Source: Hymenobacter volaticus
GTDB taxonomy: Bacteria; Bacteroidota; Bacteroidia; Cytophagales; Hymenobacteraceae
Direction of reading: 5' to 3'
Length of the DNA stretch: 64,000 bases
Assembly: GCF_022921055.1 (NCBI RefSeq)
Contig: NZ_CP095063.1
Span: forward strand, 124,001 to 188,000
Part shown: one piece after another, positions 56,356-64,000 of the stretch
Position numbering within the stretch: the first letter of the stretch is position 1
Layout of the letters: every line of letters starts with the position of its first letter
Notes under the pieces: generated by a model
What the model was told of the DNA's origin: nothing
The model's database searches: none
Seen by the model: the letters and a program-made list of their open reading frames with translations, nothing else
Made by a program: the position numbers and the translations under genes

Positions 56356-56654
56356 TCATCGAGCAGCGTGCCGATGGTTATGTCGTAGACTCGATTCGGT
56401 GGTCAGTGCAGTGAACAGGAAGCGACGCAAGCTTTTGCTGCGCTGATTCGGGTTGGACTGCGTGTTGATAGGGTAGCAAAAAATCCTAGCCTGAGTGATG
56501 TCCAAACAGAGTGTCAGCTAGCCTTGGCCATTTATTTAAAAGCCATGCACCAATTGCACTGCAATACTTCCTGAGCCAGCCTCGGTGTATGTAGGGAGTT
56601 GAGGAACCATGTACGTTCCAGCTGTCCGCTAACCTCACGAACCTGTGCCCATGC

Positions 56655-56680
56655 AAAGCCAGCCTAAATAGAGCTGGTTT
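56655..56680 (+). terminator. Possible intrinsic terminator
   Basis: AAAGCCAGC and GCTGGTTT flank a 9-base loop, followed by CTTTGT. It lies between the truncated gene and the alcohol dehydrogenase-like gene, in plus orientation; no plus-strand gene is visible upstream to explain it. Confidence 0.4.
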
Positions 56681-56768
56681 CTTTGTCTAAAGAAGATGCA
56701 AGCCTGGGGTAGCTAACAATTGATGATGCCTACGGGTTGTTGGGGCCCTACTCACTACCACTGCCATT

Positions 56769-57787
56769 ATGAAAGCCTACCAGCTGCACGCCCCCAAGAA
56801 CCTAGCAAATTTCAAAATTGGTGAATACGATGAGCCCACGGCTCGCGACCACGAAGTAAAGATTCGCGTGCAGGCCGTCTCGCTTAACTTCCGCGATTGG
56901 GCTCTGGCCAACGGCTGGTTCGGCTATCCTGGCGAGAAACTGCCCTTCATTCCGTTTAGCGATGCGGCGGGGCTGGTCAGCGAAGTCGGGGCTAGCGTTA
57001 CCAAGTTCAAGGTCGGCGACCGAGTGGCCGTTAATTTCTTCCCGGATTGGCACGATGGCGCTTTTTCGGCCACCAAAACTGCCCGCTCCCTTGGGGGTAG
57101 TACCGACGGCGTACTGGCCGAGTACGTGTGTTTTCCAGAAGCGGCCGTAACCAAAGTGCCCGACTCGTTTTCCTTCGAGGAAGCGGCGGCTTTTCCGTGC
57201 GCTGGCGTTACGGCCTGGCACGCGCTGGTCGTGCAAGGGCAGCTTCAACCCACCGATACGGTGCTGCTGCAAGGCACCGGCGGCGTATCCATCTTCGGCC
57301 TACAAATTGCCAAACTTCTCGGCGCCCAGGTTATCATTACTTCCAGCTCCGACGAAAAGCTAACCCAAGCGCAGGCCCTGGGTGCCGACCACCTCATCAA
57401 CTACAAACAAACGCCCAACTGGGAAGACCAGGTCCGCGAGCTAACCGCGGGTGAGGGCGTAACCCACGTACTAGAAGTGGCTGGTCAACTGGCCCGCTCG
57501 ATCAAAGCGCTGAAAGCGGGGGCAGCATCTTCCAGATCGGGGCCGTGGGTGGGCCCAACGACGAAGCGCCGAACCTGGGGGCCGTGCCCCTCAACACCCA
57601 ACGTCTGCAAGGCATCTACGTGGGCAGCACCCAGATGCTCACCGATATCATGCACGCTTTCGACCGCAACCACCGCAAACCCATTATCGATCGAACATTT
57701 CCGTTCGAGGAAGCCAAGGAAGCGTTGGCTTACATGGGCAGTGGCTCGCACTTCGGCAAAATTGTCGTGCAAGTATCTTCCCATTGA
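56769..57787 (+). pseudogene. Zinc-independent alcohol dehydrogenase/quinone reductase-like gene, one-base frameshift
   Basis: MDR-family protein, about 339 residues once one base is restored. N-terminal MKAYQLHAPKNLANFKIGEY, FIPFSDAAGLVSEVGASV, and LQGTGGVSIFGLQIAKLLGA (nucleotide-binding GxGxxxxG) are intact. The frame breaks in a run of five G at 57518-57522, where six are needed to continue GGSIFQIGAVGGPN into the second frame (57545-57787, RTFPFEEAKEALAYMGSGSHFGKIVVQV). As it stands the product is altered after about residue 252. Sequencing error or real loss. Confidence 0.88.
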
Positions 57788-58152
57788 TTTCGATCTATTG
57801 GTCGTGGTAGAAAGCAGCCATGGTCCTAGCGGTAATCTCACCTCCGAACCATTGCTGTTCGCCAATGGAGCCTGGTTATGGCACCTGGGAAACTACCTAG
57901 GTTTTCTTGGGTAGCTGACCTTGCGGAACGCTCTCCCAAGCACCTGTAGAAAGCAATGCCGACAAGCGCTTCAACTGGTAGGAGTTACTTGCCACCTCTT
58001 TATTCCAGTAGGAAAGCTTCATTACCCTGTAAAATGAATGATGAGGCATGATTTCTACGGCTCTACCTGAATCATCTACTTCCCAGAAGCCCCTTGACCT
58101 ACCAGTCTTGGGGTTTCATCTTTTCAGGTAAATGCTGCCTGGCTAGGAAAGC
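57788..58152. other. Intergenic region
   Basis: No supported gene. A weak hairpin AGCCCC/GGGGTTT near 58092-58117 could terminate one of the flanking convergent genes. Confidence 0.4.
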
Positions 58153-58500
58153 TTAGTAGTTGGGCTGGTTGGATTGCTCCTTTCTTTCCTCCCGCCATTT
58201 GTGCGCGTATTCCTGATTGAAAACAAGCAGCATCATGGCGGCGTCACTCGGATCTGTCACCGGAAAATCCTGCCATACATTTTCCCAATGGATGCTGCCA
58301 CTTTCACTTTTAATCGGGTAGGTTCCTACTAAGCGAATTACGTCAGAGGCTGTATTGGTTTCAGGATTGTCTTTCACGGTATAGACCATATAGACGCACC
58401 CGTCCTCGAAATCGAACTGCTTTAGATGGTTGTCATCGTAGGGACTCCACAGTAGCTGCTCTAACTGCTTTTTTCTCGTTTTCTCGTCTTGTTCTGCCAT
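58153..58500 (-). CDS. Hypothetical protein
   Basis: 115 residues from ATG 58500 (MAEQDEKTRKKQLEQLLWSP). The longer open frame (to 58650) overlaps the cupin gene and has unusual composition. Charged N-terminal helix and a strand-rich core (YMVYTVKD, IRLVGTYPI). No family recognised. Confidence 0.55.
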   Translation of the reverse strand: MAEQDEKTRKKQLEQLLWSPYDDNHLKQFDFEDGCVYMVYTVKDNPETNTASDVIRLVGTYPIKSESGSIHWENVWQDFPVTDPSDAAMMLLVFNQEYAHKWREERKEQSNQPNY

Positions 58501-58615
58501 ACTTGGCAAGAAACGACATTCTAAGTCGGAAGTTTGCTCTCTTGGTGCACAACTACCTGTCTGTTGCCTCCTGAAAGATGCATCAGGCGCACGAGCCGAC
58601 TCTTCCCCAAACAGA

Positions 58616-58951
58616 CTAGGAGAAGATGGTTTCCATCTCGGCTCGTTCAAACGTGAGGTTCACCGACCGGGGACCCTTAGGCCGCGTGCGGTGGCGCACG
58701 GTGGCCGGAATAGCAAACAGCTGACCGGGGCTTACTTCCACGGTTCGTTCTTCCAGGTCGATGCACACGATGCCCTCGATGCAAAGGAAGACTTCATCAC
58801 TGTTGGGGTGGTAATGCCACGAGTAAGGCTCGGTCATGATGCTGAGCCGGACGACATGGTCATTGACCAGCGAAAGCGGCACGTTGTGGTAGGCGTCGAT
58901 GCCGAGTGTTTCCTGGCGGACGTCTACCAGGGTCAGGGGTGGTATTTGCAT
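58616..58951 (-). CDS. Cupin domain protein
   Basis: 111 residues from ATG 58951 (MQIPPLTLVDVRQET). Cupin motif 1 SWHYHPNSDEVFLCIEG and motif 2 PGQLFAIPATVRHRTRP. Small single-domain cupin, cytoplasmic, ligand unknown. A MocR-type regulator lies upstream on the same strand, so it may belong to its regulated set. Confidence 0.88.
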   Translation of the reverse strand: MQIPPLTLVDVRQETLGIDAYHNVPLSLVNDHVVRLSIMTEPYSWHYHPNSDEVFLCIEGIVCIDLEERTVEVSPGQLFAIPATVRHRTRPKGPRSVNLTFERAEMETIFS

Positions 58952-59115
58952 CAGCGGATAGATTAGCGGCGAGCGGGTTGTCAAAGGTAGATCAAGCTAG
59001 TTCAAAGCTTTTTTGCAAGTAGGGGCAGAGCCGCTTCCTAATCTTGCAGCAGGTCTTTTAGTTGCTTTGCGCCGAGAGGCCCCCAATAGGTGTAGCTCGT
59101 ATGGCTACTGTCCAG

Positions 59116-60591
59116 TCATGAAGTAGCCTGTAGGGCTTTTGCTAGAATGTGCACGCTTTGCGTTAGCTCTTCAACCGTAAGGGCCGCAAACCCTAGGCGC
59201 AGGTGCGAGGGGCGAGCTTCGGCCGCCGTTTGGTAGCGACGCCCGTCACTCAGCCACAGACCTTGCTGCCGGCACTGCGCGCTGAGCTGCGGCAAGTCGA
59301 TGTCCGGGGCAAATTCCCCCCAGACCGCCATGCCGCCCTCTGGCAGGGTAAATGAGAAGCGTCCGGCCAAGTGCGTATGCAGCAACTCGCAAAACACGTC
59401 GCGCCGCTGCTGATAAATTTTGTTGGCTCGTTTTAAATGTGCCAGCAGCTCGCCCTCGGCAAAGAGTTCGGCAATGCCTTGCTCGAGCAAAGTATCACCT
59501 TGATGGTCGATTAGGTGGCGCAAATACCCCATTTCGGCAATTAGGTCGGGTGGCCCCACCACGTATCCTACGCGGAAGGCAGGCGCCAGTACCTTGCTTA
59601 GCGAGCCCACGTAGAGCACCCGGCCGTGGCGGTCGGCGCTGGCCAGCGGCAGAATCGGACTACTGGCATAATGAAAGTCGAAATCGTAGTCGTCTTCCAG
59701 AACCACAAAATCGTACTGCTCGGCCAATTGCAGTAGGCGCACCCGGCGCTCGGCAACAAGCGTGACTGTAGTAGGATAGTGGTGATGCGGCGTGATGTAC
59801 AGCAGCCGGATGGCCTGTCGTTGACACGCGGCTTCTACCTCGTTCACGCTAATGCCTTGCGCATCCACGGGCACTCGCACGAGGTGCGCGCCGTGGTGCT
59901 CGAACAGCTCGTCAGCGTTCGAGTAGCTGCGGTCCCCTACAATGACAGCATCGCCGGGTTGCAGCAAGAGCTGAGCCACTAGATACATGGCCATGCCACT
60001 TCCGCGAGTGATGAACAAGGTTTCCGGTTGAGCCTGCACTCCGCGGGTGTCGTGGAGGTAGTGGGCTAGGTGTTGGCGTAGTGCCCGGCTGCCGCTGGGC
60101 TCGGTATAGCCAAATAGTCGGCGATTGTTTGGCCGCTGACATACGGACCGGTACTTGCGGGCCAGCGAAGCGAGCGGGGCCAGGCGGTGGTCGGCACAGC
60201 CTGCGCCGAGAACAAGGTGAGTTGGGTCTGGTAACGCTTCCGATGTAGACGATGATCTGCGGGCAAAGGCAAAGCCTGCTCGGGCCGGGCCAGGTTCAGC
60301 AGGCAAACCGGGTAGGGCTTGCGGCTGCACGATAGGGATGCAGGCGCGCACGAAGGCCCCCGAGGAGGCATGCTGTTCGATCCACCCCTGAGCGGCTAGT
60401 TCATCGAAGGCCGTAATAGCGGTTTGGCGGCTGATGCCGAGTTGCTGCGCCAAGCTGCGGGTGCCTGACAGCTTGGCTTTGGCAGGCAGCAATCCCTGTT
60501 GAATTAATTGAATAAAAGCCGCCGTGAGTTGCTGGCTGAGCGTGCTGGCACTGGCGCGCCGCAAAGTAATAAGCGTTTGGTAGGGCAGCAT
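59116..60591 (-). CDS. MocR/PdxR-type transcriptional regulator (GntR + aminotransferase fold)
   Basis: 491 residues from ATG 60591 (MLPYQTLITLRR). The N-terminal wHTH (about 25-80: GTRSLAQQLGISRQTAITAFDELAAQGWIEQ) is followed by a linker and a fold type I aminotransferase domain; ITPHHHYPTTV and YVGSLSKVLAPAFRVGY (PLP lysine in SLSK) are visible. MocR proteins respond to PLP or amino-acid derivatives; the PdxR group controls PLP synthesis. No pdx genes are nearby. The frame is open to 60681 but those residues do not fit the family. Confidence 0.88.
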   Translation of the reverse strand: MLPYQTLITLRRASASTLSQQLTAAFIQLIQQGLLPAKAKLSGTRSLAQQLGISRQTAITAFDELAAQGWIEQHASSGAFVRACIPIVQPQALPGLPAEPGPARAGFAFARRSSSTSEALPDPTHLVLGAGCADHRLAPLASLARKYRSVCQRPNNRRLFGYTEPSGSRALRQHLAHYLHDTRGVQAQPETLFITRGSGMAMYLVAQLLLQPGDAVIVGDRSYSNADELFEHHGAHLVRVPVDAQGISVNEVEAACQRQAIRLLYITPHHHYPTTVTLVAERRVRLLQLAEQYDFVVLEDDYDFDFHYASSPILPLASADRHGRVLYVGSLSKVLAPAFRVGYVVGPPDLIAEMGYLRHLIDHQGDTLLEQGIAELFAEGELLAHLKRANKIYQQRRDVFCELLHTHLAGRFSFTLPEGGMAVWGEFAPDIDLPQLSAQCRQQGLWLSDGRRYQTAAEARPSHLRLGFAALTVEELTQSVHILAKALQATS

Positions 60592-61175
60592 AACCGGACC
60601 GGTGAGTATAGGCAAACTGGATCTAGACAGCAGACCGGTAAGGTAGTAGGTTTGGCTTAGAAAATACTTGTTTAACGCCACGCCAGAGCCTGGCGCAATG
60701 GCAGGTGCCCCCAGTCTACTTACTATGGAATCTTCTTCGTTCTCGCATAAAGAGGTGGTGAAGCTTGACTTCCCTCGCGCCTACCGAGCATTATGGCACG
60801 ATGTGAGTGTTTTGTCAGAGGCCTTACTCGCTGCAACCCACTGGCAACCGGGCCGGCTAAGCCCACCGCTCGCGCGGAGCGCTAACCGGCAGCGTAGCGC
60901 TTCGGTTGCTGGTCGAAACCGGCCGGACTGCGCGTAACTTGAACGCACAGGATACTTTCAACGGCGTCGGGAGACTATGCGTGTTGCCTGATTGCAGTGA
61001 CTAACGTTTCCCGGTTGCGGCCCACGCTGAACTTTTCGGCGCCTTCGTTCTTCAATCTCGAGTATTGCCCAAGCTAATGCCGCTGTTACCGCTAGTGATG
61101 ACCGCTGCTTCACCTTGGTTTAAGGCCGTTCGCTTTGAACAAAGGTTACCGGCCCTGGTCATACATAGCCCCGAC
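60592..61175. other. Spacer between MocR and hydrolase genes with possible gene debris
   Basis: A plus-strand frame at about 60725-60937 begins MESSSFSHKEVVKLDFPRAY, and another, about 61020-61238, reads LFGAFVLQSRVLPKLMPLLP. Both resemble decayed coding sequence, but neither has a recognised family and each ends by entering non-coding-like sequence. Confidence 0.35.
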
Positions 61176-62057
61176 CTACAGCACGCGCGCCAAAAAGTCT
61201 CGGATAAGGTCGGCAATTTCGGTTGCGTGGGTTTCTAAGGCAAAATGGCCCGTATCGAGTAGGTGTACTTCCGCGGTAGGATTGTCGCGGCGGTATGCTT
61301 CCGCGCCGATAGGCCGAAAAAAAGGATCGTGCTCGCCCCACACCGCCAGCATAGGTGGGTGATAGGTGCGAAAGTATTCTTGAAAGCGCGGATACAGTGC
61401 CACGTTGTGTTGGTAATCGCCGTAGAGGTCGAGCTGTATTTCGTCGTTGCCTGGCCGAGCCAGCAGGGCATTGTCTAGCGCGGGAGCTTCGGGCGCAATC
61501 TGACTGGGGTTGGTTACCCCATAGGTGTACTGCCAGCGCGTGGCTTCCGGAGTTAGCATTTCGCGCAGGGCCTCTCGATTTTCAGGGGTAGGCTGGGCCC
61601 AGTATTTCTGGATGGGGTGCCACCCGTCGTGCAGACCTTCTTTGTAGGCGTTGCCGTTTTGGCTGATAAGCGCAGTGATGCGCTCGGGATGAGTCAGCGC
61701 CAGGCGAAACCCTACGGGTGCACCGTAATCAAAAACGTACAGCGCGTAGCGCGTCAGCTTCACTGCTTCCGTGAAGGCCTCGATTACTTCGGCTAAATGG
61801 TCGAAGGTGTAGGCAAAATCGGTTCGGGACGGGGCGTCGGAGAAACCGAAACCCGGCAGGTCGGGCGCAACTAGGTGGTAGCGGTCTGCGAGTAGCGGCA
61901 GCAAGTCCCGAAACATGTGCGAAGACGTAGGGAAGCCGTGCAACAGTAGGAGGGTAGGGTGCGCCGGATTTCCGGCTTCGCGGTAGAAAATATCTAGGCC
62001 ATCAACGGCGATGGTGTTAAAGCGCACGGTGGTGCGTGGGAGGTGAGTAGTTTCCAT
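61176..62057 (-). CDS. Haloalkane dehalogenase-like alpha/beta hydrolase
   Basis: 293 residues. Oxyanion [10 protein letters not shown], nucleophile elbow VFDYGAPVG in which Asp occupies the nucleophile position, typical of dehalogenases and epoxide hydrolases rather than esterases, WGEHDPFF and a C-terminal TGHFALETH with the catalytic histidine. Cytoplasmic. Its gene lies behind the TetR gene on the same strand with a TetR-type operator in between. Confidence 0.9.
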   Translation of the reverse strand: METTHLPRTTVRFNTIAVDGLDIFYREAGNPAHPTLLLLHGFPTSSHMFRDLLPLLADRYHLVAPDLPGFGFSDAPSRTDFAYTFDHLAEVIEAFTEAVKLTRYALYVFDYGAPVGFRLALTHPERITALISQNGNAYKEGLHDGWHPIQKYWAQPTPENREALREMLTPEATRWQYTYGVTNPSQIAPEAPALDNALLARPGNDEIQLDLYGDYQHNVALYPRFQEYFRTYHPPMLAVWGEHDPFFRPIGAEAYRRDNPTAEVHLLDTGHFALETHATEIADLIRDFLARVL

Positions 62058-62103
62058 GGGATTTAAGGATTAAGGATTTGTAAGTATGAAAGCGTTTCAA
62101 AAA

Positions 62104-62117
62104 ACAGAACAGTCTGT
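62104..62117. promoter_or_regulatory. Predicted TetR operator upstream of the hydrolase
   Basis: ACAGAACAGTCTGT at 62104-62117 between the hydrolase start (62057) and the TetR stop (62131). It differs from the site upstream of TetR (62699-62712) by only two bases in the centre. Confidence 0.6.
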
Positions 62118-62130
62118 CTACTAAAAAACT

Positions 62131-62670
62131 TTACAAGAGGCGCTCTGTTACACGGCGGGCGGTGGCTACGGGTGCCGGATTCCCGATTGTCTGGCTGCTA
62201 ACCAAAGCCCCTTCGAAAAGCAACGCCATTTCCTCTGCCAACGCGGTATCGTTTAGTATTTCGTTGAATACCCGTCCTATTCGGACTTTGTGTTCTTGAA
62301 TAAAGGCACGCACTTGCGTTTCCTCAGGTGGCAATTGCAGAAGGGCATTTTGGAAGTTGCAGCCGCGGAAGTTCTCGGTCACGAGAAAATCATGTAGCAT
62401 GTCGAACACGGCTAGCACCTTGGCTTTTGGAGTGGTGCCACTGGCGGTAGCTTCGGCTACCTGTTGAAACCATTGCTGGCTCGCTTGCTGGAGGTAAGCA
62501 AGAAGAATTTCGTCTTTGGTTCGAAAATGTTGGTAGAGACTGGCTTTGGCCACATCTGCTTCAGCAATGAGTTGGTTGATGCCCGTAAGTGGGTAGCCCT
62601 GCTGATAGAAGAGCCGAGCAGCAGTTTCGAGTATCCGTTGGCGGACGTTGGCGGTGGCTTTCGTTTTCAC
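62131..62670 (-). CDS. TetR/AcrR-family regulator
   Basis: 179 residues from GTG 62670 (VKTKATANVRQRILETAARLF); the frame is open to 62706 but crosses the operator. HTH LFYQQGYPLTGINQLIAEADVAKASLYQHFRTKDEIL is typical of TetR proteins, followed by a ligand-binding helical domain with the TetR_C-like FRGCNFQNALLQ. A palindrome ACAGACAAGTCTGT (62699-62712) precedes the gene and another, ACAGAACAGTCTGT, precedes the hydrolase, so it probably represses itself and the hydrolase. Confidence 0.9.
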   Translation of the reverse strand: MKTKATANVRQRILETAARLFYQQGYPLTGINQLIAEADVAKASLYQHFRTKDEILLAYLQQASQQWFQQVAEATASGTTPKAKVLAVFDMLHDFLVTENFRGCNFQNALLQLPPEETQVRAFIQEHKVRIGRVFNEILNDTALAEEMALLFEGALVSSQTIGNPAPVATARRVTERLL

Positions 62671-62698
62671 AGGACAAATATAAATGTAAAAACTAAAA

Positions 62699-62712
62699 AC
62701 AGACAAGTCTGT
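62699..62712. promoter_or_regulatory. Predicted TetR operator upstream of TetR
   Basis: ACAGACAAGTCTGT at 62699-62712 is a perfect palindrome of ACAGAC/GTCTGT around AA. It lies about 30 bases ahead of the TetR start. Confidence 0.65.
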
Positions 62713-63171
62713 ATGGTTTTAGTTTTCGTTTACTTTTTAAGTGTATTGCAATACCTACTACACCTTTCCATAGGAGGTATCGACCTGCAGGCCTCCTTGC
62801 AGAAGAACGAGTAAGGGGTGAAATCAGTCAAGTATCACAAGTGCCACATGATTTCAGCAGAACCTGTGTCGGCTATCGGAATGAGAAGAATGGGTAACGA
62901 GAGAGAAGAGCGCAAATGATATTCTAATAACAGGCTGGGTAAGCAGCCCAATTTGAAAGTCTGAATAGTTGGCATTAATCAAAACGGATGGGTTGTTTAA
63001 TCAAAAGAAAATTTATTTGCTCGTTTTGATATTAAACAAACATTTTTATTGTCAATATTTGTGGATACAGACTCATATTGATTTGTTAATGCTGCGCACA
63101 AGAACTTCATGGTGTTGGTTTGTGGCTAACAATGCCCTTACACTTTTCTCTTATTTCCAGGTATTACCTCT
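62713..63171. other. Intergenic region before the right-edge gene
   Basis: AT-rich in its second half. No gene or RNA supported. The stretch 63040-63171 should hold the promoter of the plus-strand gene at the window edge. Confidence 0.45.
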
Positions 63172-64000
63172 ATGCGCTCCTCCAATTACGACAAGTTTCC
63201 TTTCGTAGCGGTAACGACGGAGGCTGATGCTTGTCAGGTTGGCTGGCCGGCCATCATCGAAGCGTTGCGAACGGCGCTACAAGCTGAGTCGGCTGCCTCA
63301 GACCAACCGCTGGTGCTAGCAGTAGAATGTTACCCCGGCACCAACCTGCAGCAACTGCAACAGGAGCTAGTGCATGCCTTGCAGCCAAGTCAGTGCCTGA
63401 TTGCCGACGACCTGTATTATTCCCCCACCGAAATAGATGCGCTAGTAGCCGGTCCCCTCACCGACGACCCCGTCTTCGGTCGGCTTAATGGGCTGACCAT
63501 AGCTGATTTCTTCGATCCGCAGCAATTGCAAGCCGCGCAAGCGGCGTTAACTCAGGTGGCCGCCGCGCAGTTGGTAGTGATAGTGGGTACCGGGGCCACG
63601 CTGGTGTATCCTACCCCCACTGTCGTCGTGTACGCCGACCTGGCCCGCTGGGAAATCCAGCTGCGGCAGCGCCGCAGCGAAATCGCCAATCTGGGCAGCG
63701 ACAATTTCACGGAGAAAGCCAGCCTCAAGTACAAGCGGGCCTATTTCGTGGACTGGCGGGCCGCTGACCGGTTGAAAAAGCAGGTATTGCCCCGCGCCGA
63801 CTTCCTGCTCGACACCAACGACCCCGCCGCCCCCAAGCTTATTCGCGGTGCCGACTTGCGGGCCGGACTGGCGGCGGCTGCGCGGCGCCCGTTTCGGGTG
63901 GTGCCGTTTTTCGACCCCGGCCCCTGGGGCGGGCAGTGGCTGCGTGAAGTCTGCGATTTGCCCGACGGCCCGGCTAACTACGCGTGGGGCTTTGATTGCG
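63172..64000 (+). CDS. Mannose-6-phosphate isomerase-like protein, N-terminal part, cut by window edge
   Basis: Open from ATG 63172 to the end of the window, 276 codons (MRSSNYDKFPFVAVTTEADA). The first 230 residues resemble the kinase-like N-terminal domain (VLAVECYPGTNLQQLQQELV, VVIVGTGATLV, DLARWEIQLRQRR) fused in Bacteroidota to a type I phosphomannose isomerase. The next part, RVVPFFDPGPWGGQWLREV, fits the isomerase beginning. The catalytic cupin and C-terminus are outside the window. Family assignment is by recall of this architecture and moderately sure. Confidence 0.65.
   Translation, partial: MRSSNYDKFPFVAVTTEADACQVGWPAIIEALRTALQAESAASDQPLVLAVECYPGTNLQQLQQELVHALQPSQCLIADDLYYSPTEIDALVAGPLTDDPVFGRLNGLTIADFFDPQQLQAAQAALTQVAAAQLVVIVGTGATLVYPTPTVVVYADLARWEIQLRQRRSEIANLGSDNFTEKASLKYKRAYFVDWRAADRLKKQVLPRADFLLDTNDPAAPKLIRGADLRAGLAAAARRPFRVVPFFDPGPWGGQWLREVCDLPDGPANYAWGFDC

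Noticed and set aside
58982..58989. TACCTTTG on the minus strand upstream of the cupin gene as an FNR-box promoter
   Set aside because: It could be a -7 element, but no TTGAY-N4-RTCAA lies at 27 bases upstream.

Overview
The window looks like DNA from a GC-rich member of the Bacteroidota, most like Hymenobacter or a close relative. This is inferred from a SusC/SusD pair, type IX secretion (T9SS) C-terminal sorting domains, TonB-dependent receptors with carboxypeptidase-like N-terminal domains, LytS/LytTR signalling, promoters with a -7 element close to TAnnTTTG, and little use of Shine-Dalgarno sites. It carries a complete iteron-type replicon (ParA, a putative centromere, iterons, a Rep_3 initiator), so it is probably part of a plasmid or secondary replicon, or a chromosomal region with an integrated one.

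Layout. 1-3711: a left-truncated HTTM membrane protein, a DegT-type sugar aminotransferase and a low-GC family 2 glycosyltransferase. 4300-9561: an AraC regulator with an SDR, then an operon of a barrel-like protein, a DUF2846-like protein, a LytS-type kinase and a LytTR regulator. 10980-18390: a SusC (frameshifted)/SusD operon converging on a second TonB-dependent receptor, with a 28-bp-arm hairpin between them. 19346-25670: a thioredoxin-like protein divergent from a TPR/HisKA_2 sensor kinase, which converges on a frameshifted receiver-GAF-sigma54 activator. 26003-37356: a redox/electrophile-metabolism island with three Crp/Fnr-type regulators, pirin, an acetyltransferase, an F420-type NADP-binding protein, an alpha/beta hydrolase, cupin, SDR, quinone oxidoreductase, UBP zinc finger, a decayed thioredoxin-reductase-like gene, SRPBCC protein and a flavin-dependent luciferase-like oxidoreductase. 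38233-44551: two large secreted beta-propeller-like repeat proteins with T9SS tails. 44923-52270: the replicon. 52345-62670: a CPBP protease, small hypotheticals, a DUF892 protein, a frameshifted alcohol dehydrogenase-like gene, cupin, MocR/PdxR regulator, dehalogenase-like hydrolase and TetR. The right edge cuts a protein resembling Bacteroidota mannose-6-phosphate isomerase-like proteins.

The most notable signal is a set of FNR-like palindromes, TTGAY-N4-RTCAA. There are seven between 20597 and 37485. Six of them lie 27 bases (26 in one case) upstream of a TTTG/TTTA -7 element, which puts the box near -41.5, the class II activator position. They precede thioredoxin, the sensor kinase, pirin, the SDR, the UBP protein and the LLM oxidoreductase. 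All three local Crp/Fnr proteins carry an ETLSR recognition helix that matches the E-xx-SR signature of FNR. I infer a local FNR-type regulon without an FNR iron-sulfur cluster. The second notable feature is the replicon: an AP2-like domain fused to a Rep_3 initiator, 12 helically phased iterons including a perfect 66-bp duplication, and a 0.8-kb AT-rich region dense in TGTATC/GATACA next to parA.

Four single-base losses in G runs break three genes (SusC, the sigma54 activator twice, the alcohol dehydrogenase-like gene). They may be sequencing errors or real mutations.
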